64,000 nucleotides of DNA from Phorcus lineatus (Eukaryota > Mollusca > Gastropoda > Trochida > Trochidae), in contig OV121086.1 of the NCBI GenBank assembly GCA_921293015.1, forward strand, positions 39,945,402 to 40,009,401, written 5' to 3'. The position numbers and the translations under genes were made by a program. Under the pieces are notes generated by a model that was given only the letters and a program-made list of their open reading frames with translations, was not told where the DNA came from and did not search any database. Below, piece by piece: positions 57,869 through 64,000 of the stretch (positions are counted from its first letter, which is position 1; every line of letters starts with the position of its first letter).

Positions 57869-58497
57869 CCCTTCTCTATTTTCTCTTATTGGCATTGTAC
57901 AGCCCTTCTACCTTTTCTCTTATTGACATTGTACAGTCCTTCTACCTTTTCTCTTATTGACATTGTACAGTCCTTCTACCTTTTCTCTTATTGACATTGA
58001 ACATTCCTTCTACCTTTTCTCTTATTGACATTGTACAGTCGTTCTACCTTTTCTCTTATTGACATTGTACATTCCTTCTACCTTTTCTCTTATTGACATT
58101 GTACAGTCCTTCTACCTTTTCTCTTATTGACATTGAACATTCCTTCTACCTTTTCTCTTATTGACATTGTACAGCCCTTCTACCTTTTCTCTTATTGACA
58201 TTGTACATTCCTTCTACCTTTTCTCTTATTGACATTGTACAGTCCTTCTACCTTTTCTCTTATTGACATTTTACAGTCCTTCTACCTTTTCTCTTATTGA
58301 CATTGAACATTCCTTCTACCTTTTCTCTTATTGACATTGTACAGTCCTTCTACCTTTTCTTTTATTGACATTGTACAGTCCTTCTACCTTTTCTCTTATT
58401 GACATTGGACATTCCTTCTATCTTTTCTCTTATTGACATTGGACATTCCTTCTATCTTTTCTCTTATTGACATTGTACAGCCCTTCTATCTTTTATC
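57869..58497. repeat. 34 bp minisatellite B, about 18 copies
   Basis: The unit is CCTTCTACCTTTTCTCTTAT followed by TGACATTGTACAGT, with ACATTC and GAACAT variants. Same length as array A and alignable to it (CATTGTA, AGYCCT, TTTCTCT). Confidence 0.95.
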
Positions 58498-60390
58498 TCC
58501 TCATGTTATGGTACGGCCAAAATGGCTTGACTTGTGTAATTTTCTTAATTTAGCCATATTTTGAAAAATGTCTTTATGCATATTTAGATGAATAAATTCC
58601 AATGTTGATATTTCACAAATTTGGAACATTCGCTACATCCATACCTCACCTTCCTTACTTCATGTAACTGAATCTAAAACCATTATCAAACATCATTTTA
58701 AACCAATTCATGGAAGGGTAAAGTTGATCCTTCCAACATTATTTTAGTGTTATTTTCAAAGGAGAAACTTTTTGTTGTATCAAAGAAAAGATTTGCATTG
58801 AAGAAGTTTTCTAAATATGGGGACGGGTCCTGAAAAAAATACGCTTAAATTTGAAGGTCCATGAAGAAAGTTACCTCGAGTAGGGGAAGCTACATCAATC
58901 CCAAGAAAAAAAATGGCCCGTCCCCTCCCTCCTGTAATAAATGACTGGTCCCTTATTATTTCTGAAAAGAACTGATAAGTTTCAAGATGGTGATTTTTAG
59001 AAACAACCACTACTTCTCGATGATAACATGATAAATAAAGTTTCACATACTGTCTCCAATTACATAGTCGCTTTAAGGGGTTTGATGTTTCCCTTTAAGA
59101 AGGTTTCATTCTGTATTAATTGCTGATGTGTCATGTAGCTATGCTAATATTTGTCCTCCATAACAGTTTCTGAAAAACAGTGTTTTCACTTTAGGTCATG
59201 ACTATATTTTGGCTTAGTCAATAAAATACAGGGCCATAAATTTCTTGTCGTCAATTTTATTTGGCACTGATAATCCATCCAAACAAATTTGAATATCTTC
59301 AGAACAATATCCTTGATTCTTTTTAATCATTGCAAAGGTTGCAAAAAGTAAAGGATGTGGTCGCCTATAAATATTGTGACCTTGACCTTGACCCTCATTC
59401 GAAGGTCACAAATGAGACAGACATTTTATGTACCTATACACATGATAATATCATTATTCATTCTACCATGCGAGAGCTGGAAACACGATTCTTATTGGTT
59501 GTTTTGTCCAATTCAAAGGGTATCAATTCATGTTTGAAGTTGCTCTGTTTATCTCAAATCAGTTTACAATGTATTGATACATACATGGACATCCGACTAT
59601 CCTATTGATGACTTCAGAGTCGGTATTCTGCGTTTAAGTGGGACTAATCTCGTCCCGAAAGGAATTAACCATATTTTTTACATGTGTACTCATACTATGA
59701 CAAAACCATTTTGTGGACATGCAGTTTTAATTTTAACTTTGTTAACGTTTTGATTTATTTTCAATACTAAGACGCAAAATCCTCGATACGGACGAGTTCA
59801 TTTTTTACACCTGCAGTCAGAACCTTTTACACTATGCATTTGTTAAGAAAAAGATATAATCCTTTAAATTTTCATGGAGATAAATATAGTGTGTTTAGTT
59901 ACATAACATACATTTTTGCAGTTACGCATGATAGAGAGTCAAATGCAACGTGCCACTCGGGATGAAAAGCACTTATAAATACATAATGAACAAACAAGCG
60001 AACCTCCATTGTTCCACATACAACCATCATCATTATTCAATGACCTTCTAATAAATTGCTAAAGATTCAATTATGAATTCTTTGATGGTGAAATATTAAA
60101 GTCCCCTGACACGACCTTTGTGAAACTCTATTCAGATCCAGAAAAAGCAAGATACGAGTGACAGTTTTAATCTGAGTTCGATGAGATAACATATCCCCAA
60201 AAGCCTTGGATCAACCAAAGGAAGCTACTCCAATGGTCTCCTTTCATAAAACATTCATAAATCCAATTCATCAAACTTACAATCACCGTCTAAGTGCTCT
60301 ATGACAGTAGGGCCAGGTTGCCTGGAAATGTTTTGCTTGTCACGTAAGAAAATACCAGTCTTTACAATTATGCCTTAACTAATTTATCTT
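58498..60390. other. Non-coding stretch
   Basis: No gene supported. GTGACCTTGACCTTGACCC at 59376-59393 gives three tandem TGACCT half-sites and is also a phrase common in mollusc dispersed repeats. The frames at 59330-59608 and 58780-59046 lack recognisable features. Confidence 0.4.
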
Positions 60391-61285
60391 AAAGTCAAGA
60401 GAACAGAAACAGAAACTCTGCAGTGTTCCACAAGGTTCTGGGAGTTGTTGTTTTGCTGAAGAACAAGGTTACTAAGGAGCTCCTCCTGCTTAGACATTTT
60501 TATAGCCATTTGGACCTCACTCTGTAGGAGAGTACAGCAACCCATCTTCAGTGTTCCACAAGGTTCTGGGAGTTGTAGTGTTGCTGAATAACAAGGGAGC
60601 TGGGTTACTAAGGAGCTCCTCCTGCCTGGACACAAGGAGCAGCATATTTTTATAGCCTTTTGGACCTCACTCTGCAGGAGAGTACAGCAACCCATCTTCA
60701 GTGTTCCACAAGGTTCTGGGAGTTGTAGTGTTGCTGAATAACAAGGGCGCTTAGTTACTAAGGAGCTCCTCCTGCCTGGACACAAGGAGCAGCACATTTT
60801 TATAGCCTTTTGGACCTCACTCTGTAGGAGAGTACAGCAACCCATCTTCAGTGTTCCACAAGGTTCTGGGAGTTGTAGTGTTGCTGAATAACAAGGGAGT
60901 TTAGTTACTAAGGAGCTCCTCCTGCCTGGACACAAGGAGCAGCATATTTTTATAGCCTTTTGGACCTCACTCTATAGGAGAGTACAGCAACCCATCTTCA
61001 GTGTTCCACAAGGTTCTGGGAGTTGTAGTGTTGCTGAATAACAAGGGAGCTTAGTTACTAAGGAGCTCCTCCTGCCTGGACACAAGGAGCAGCATATTTT
61101 TATAGCCTTTTGGACCTCACTCTATAGGAGAGTACAGCAACCCATCTTCAGTGTTCCACAAGGTTCTGGGAGTTGTAGTGTTGCTGAATAACAAGGGAGC
61201 TTAGTTACTAAGGAGCTCCCCCTGCCTGGACACAAGGAGCAGCACATTTTTATAGCCTTTTGGACCTCACTCTGCAGGAGAGGCG
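60391..61285. repeat. 150 bp tandem repeat, about 6 copies
   Basis: CCCATCTTCAGTGTTCCACA recurs at 60541, 60691, 60841, 60991 and 61141, exactly 150 bp apart; the first unit is shorter and more diverged. On the minus strand 50-residue repeats (CPGRRSSLVTK, LPEPCGTLKMGCC) stay open through 60384-60935. However, CTATAGGAGAG in two further units gives an in-frame stop, arguing against coding. Confidence 0.95.
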
Positions 61286-61380
61286 AAACCGCATTAGTGG
61301 TGGTTAGCCCCTTTGCAAGGGAAATAACTCGTGCGGTTCATCTAGAAGCTAACCAATTTGGTTTCGAATCCCTGCTGTAA
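61286..61380 (+). mobile_element. tRNA-like fragment, possible SINE head
   Basis: AGTGGTGGTTAGCCCC near 61299 and GGTTTCGAATCCCTGC near 61361 resemble the A and B boxes of a pol III promoter, about 60 bp apart. It does not fold convincingly as a tRNA by eye, so I call it a SINE-type or tRNA-derived relic. Confidence 0.35.
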
Positions 61381-61493
61381 AGTCCGATATCTATGATTCT
61401 AATTGGCCGATCTTTTCATAAAATATTACTAAGGAATTCCTTTTTGGTGTAAATAATTTTCATGATTATTTCCCATCAAGATAAGATTATCTC

Positions 61494-61551
61494 AAATGTG
61501 GTCCCCCTTCTTTCGCTCCTTATAGAGGCCGTAACGAGGGGGACCACATTT
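61494..61551. repeat. GGTCCCC stem-loop, copy 1
   Basis: AAATGTGGTCCCCCTT and its inverse GAGGGGGACCACATTT, with a ~26 bp loop. The same structure recurs at 62148, 62498 and 62838. Confidence 0.85.
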
Positions 61552-61657
61552 CTTACGAGACAGTTTTTGAAGCTTAATAACTTTAAACGTGTTATGTAAT
61601 GCCCCCACATTGTATTTGAGGATCAAGTACGACATTATTTAAATAAATAAGTACACT

Positions 61658-61984
61658 ATGGGAACTATTCTACGAAGTAATGTGGATCCAAGTTATTTTT
61701 GGCCGACTGAGAGAAGGACGATCGTGTACACAGCCATAGCAACGAGCAGGGCTTTCTCATTGGTCAAAAGAAGGTCAGGTCAGGGATCATTGATCATCCG
61801 TGTACGTTCATTGGTTGATGCATTTGATACACGGTCAGGACAAAGTTGCGATGGAGCGTGGTTTCCATCTACGATTGAGACTAGACAAAAGTTCGCTCAC
61901 ATTTCAAATATGAAACAAAAACCATCAGAATCTGTTTCTACTAGTGTAAAAGAAAATGCAGTTAAGGACTTTTTAAAGTGTTGA
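61658..61984 (+). CDS. Unidentified 108-codon open frame
   Basis: Begins MGTILRSNVDPSYFW and ends ENAVKDFLKC; basic in the middle (RTIVYTAIATSRAFSLVKRR). No domain or signal peptide recognised. The last ~12 codons lie in the first unit of the following tandem repeat. The DNA also holds inverted CCAAT boxes (CATTGGTC at ~61757, CATTGGTTG at ~61809), which points to promoter or TE DNA as readily as coding. Low confidence as a gene. Confidence 0.15.
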   Translation: MGTILRSNVDPSYFWPTERRTIVYTAIATSRAFSLVKRRSGQGSLIIRVRSLVDAFDTRSGQSCDGAWFPSTIETRQKFAHISNMKQKPSESVSTSVKENAVKDFLKC

Positions 61985-62147
61985 TGGAAACATCTCAATA
62001 AAATCCAAAACCATGCTATCATGTTTTCTTAAAATTAAATTGATTTAATTGTTTTGTTCCCCTCAATATGAAAATAATTATTTTTATATCTTAACATGTT
62101 AGAATCCACATTTTCTGTATCAAAATCATGATTTTATAGTTTTTAAA

Positions 62148-62205
62148 AATGTGGGCCCCCTAATTTTGTGGCATGTAGGTGACTGATAAAAGAGGGCCCA
62201 CATTT
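62148..62205. repeat. GGTCCCC stem-loop, copy 2
   Basis: AAATGTGGGCCCCCT and AGAGGGCCCACATTT. Relative to copy 1, the stem has a T-to-G change on one arm and the matching A-to-C change on the other, so pairing is kept. Confidence 0.85.
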
Positions 62206-62497
62206 AAGATATTAAACAAAACGCACTAGCTGTTTATAAATACCAGTGTTCCCCATTATATAAGAAAATGCAGTGAAGGATTTTTTAATTGTTGATGGAA
62301 ATATCTCAATAAAATCAAGCAGGTAAGATTTCATCGAACTAATCATTTAATATAAGTTCTCAAATACCTTTCTTGTTTTCTTAAATTCAATTAATTTAAC
62401 AGTTTTGTTCCCCTCAAAATCAAAAATAATAATTTAAAATTCTCAACATTTTAGAATTTATATTTTCTCTATTTGCATCATGATTTGATGCTTTTTT

Positions 62498-62555
62498 AAA
62501 ATGTGGTCCCCCTATTTTTTTTCTTTATAGTAGAATGACAAGAGGGACCACATTT
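62498..62555. repeat. GGTCCCC stem-loop, copy 3
   Basis: AAATGTGGTCCCCCT and AGAGGGACCACATTT, with a T-rich loop. Confidence 0.85.
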
Positions 62556-62837
62556 GAAATATTACACAAAAACATCAAGATTACAGTGTTTCCCATCATA
62601 TAAGAAAATGCAGTTAAGGATTTTTAATTGTTGATGGAAATATCTCAATAAAATCAAGCAGGTAAGATTTCATCGAACTAATCATTTAATATAAGTTCTC
62701 AAATACCTTTCTTGTTTTCTTAAATTCAATTAATTTAACAGTTTTGTTCCCCTCAAAATCAAAAATAAAAATTTAAAATTCTCAACATTTTAGAATTCAT
62801 ATTTTCTCTATTTACATCATGATTTGATGCTTTTTTA

Positions 62838-62894
62838 AAATGTGGTCCCCCTTTTTTTTTTCTTTATAGTAGAGTGACAAGAGGGACCACATTT
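62838..62894. repeat. GGTCCCC stem-loop, copy 4
   Basis: AAATGTGGTCCCCCT and AGAGGGACCACATTT; loop nearly identical to copy 3. Confidence 0.85.
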
Positions 62895-62940
62895 GATATA
62901 TTACACAAAAACATAAATATTAGAATCTAATTCATACAAG

Positions 62941-64000
62941 CCTAGTCCAAAAGATGCAGATCTTCCTTCTTAAATGTTGATGGGAAAATATTTATAACGA
63001 CAGGAAAAAAATGTTTAAATTAATTTTAAAAAATAAAACTTAAGGGCACCTGTTCATTAGTATTTCTCTTATACTAGTGTTGACCACGTTTTGACTTCCA
63101 GTTTAATATTAAACGCACTAGTGCACACCAATATTTCGTCAACACAACGAATGCACAGATACTGCATATCTCTGGATATTATTCAAGATCCTCACTCAAG
63201 TAACCTACCTCGTAAGTTATTTAACATATCTTTACGTATTCAGGCAGTAAAGTTGATTTTTAAAGACTGGAAGTATTTAATGTTACGCTACAATAAATCC
63301 GCATGAACTACGATAATGGAAATATTAAGATTTTGCTTATAACCAAAAAAGCGGAAACGGCAGCCGCTTTGGTCAATCTTATAGCAATGTTAAATGCTGT
63401 GTTATTAAATCAGTTTATTTACAACATTGCTTTCATAAAACACAATTCATTCTTTGGTCTCAGTTCAGAGTTTAGGTAAACTCAACAGTAGCACATAATA
63501 ATAGTTCAGCCGCGTTCAACTGTCTATAATTTATCTGTTTTGCGCACAGCTAACCTTAGATTTTTTATGTGTCCAAGTCAACAGCGGCTGTCTAATTTTT
63601 AAAAATGTTGATTGCAGGTCAATTGTAAAGAATTTTAAGTATTTCTTTGCATCGATAGGAAGCTTTAGTGAATGCATTAGTCCTCCTAAACCTTAAAAAG
63701 GCCTATTTAAACCGTAAAAGCGTGCACTAGTGCCTTTAAAATTACATTTGTTTGATTTCTTGAAATGAGGCCCCCGGGGCTTGTCATCATTATACCTAGT
63801 ACAATGATATGCATATGAAGTCAGTGGGTCCACGTACACTACAGTCTTTTAATATGAAGCCGATATTCTTTGACAAACTAACAATTATCGGAACGTACCT
63901 GTTTATTTATTGATTTTCAAAAAAAAAAATGCGTCAAAGCTTTGAGACAACATACCTCCCGACCACGCGAGCGCGAATACGTAAACAAACCGATAGCTCT
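62941..64000. other. Non-coding stretch to the window end
   Basis: No gene or clear repeat. The 71-codon frame at 63091-63306 has no recognisable features. Confidence 0.4.

Larger units (their letters stand above)
61951..62940. repeat. 311-340 bp tandem repeat, 3 units plus a remnant
   Basis: Units start with AAGAAAATGCAGTKAAGG at ~61950, 62262 and 62602; a diverged fourth starts near 62945. Each includes TTGATGGAAAYATCTCAATA, TTTTGTTCCCCTCAA and one GGTCCCC stem-loop. Units 2 and 3 are nearly identical. Confidence 0.88.

Noticed and set aside
61286..61380. A functional tRNA gene
   Set aside because: B-box-like and A-box-like phrases exist, but no convincing cloverleaf or anticodon arm could be drawn.

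Overview
This window looks like animal nuclear DNA, most likely from a mollusc and perhaps a bivalve. It is AT-rich and has canonical GT-AG introns. It also holds a THAP/DDE transposase, a Tc1/mariner element, non-LTR retrotransposons, tRNA-type SINE ends of the kind common in molluscs, and megabase-style satellite structure. The organism is inferred from repeat style only. No host gene could be identified with confidence. Almost all of the long open frames are by-products of tandem repeats or are transposon-derived.

Layout. At 1-790 lies the decayed C-terminal end of a non-LTR retrotransposon on the minus strand. At 1983-2365 and 22388-22752 lie two direct-repeat copies of one ~370 bp block, each containing the same candidate spliced exon. 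They bracket satellite 1 (2560-22085), about 38 monomers of ~515 bp with nested ~30 bp subrepeats and an 8-monomer, 4,122 bp higher-order repeat (HOR). A 28 bp minisatellite (22930-25075) follows, then satellite 2 (25073-36783), about 18 monomers of ~647 bp. Satellite 2 also has an 8-monomer HOR (5,184 bp), and each full monomer carries a MITE-like inverted repeat that is missing from the first monomer. A 22 bp minisatellite (37621-37865) and a degenerate long tandem block built around a ~110 bp palindrome (37866-42420) complete the repeat-dominated part.

The rest is transposon-littered non-coding DNA. It includes a probable SINE (43330-43565), a G-rich tract (43881-43977), a 57 bp repeat (45599-45740) and a weak candidate signal-peptide exon (46974-47093). 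A 5'-truncated LINE (47189-48970, minus) abuts a relic of satellite 2. Next come a three-exon THAP/DDE_Tnp_4 transposase gene with one C-terminal frameshift (49311-51594, minus), three consecutive long palindromes (52012-52870) and a Tc1/mariner relic with TIRs (53079-54444). A SINE (55775-55905) follows. The final part holds three adjoining related minisatellites (56560-58497), a 150 bp tandem repeat (60391-61285) and a ~340 bp tandem repeat carrying a conserved GGTCCCC stem-loop (61494-62940).

The most distinctive content is the pair of unrelated satellites within 34 kb, each organised as an 8-mer HOR, together with traces of how they formed: flanking duplicated exon blocks, an apparent 'empty-site' monomer, and a satellite/LINE junction resembling a variant monomer in the array. 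This resembles pericentromeric or other heterochromatic DNA, but location cannot be told from sequence alone.
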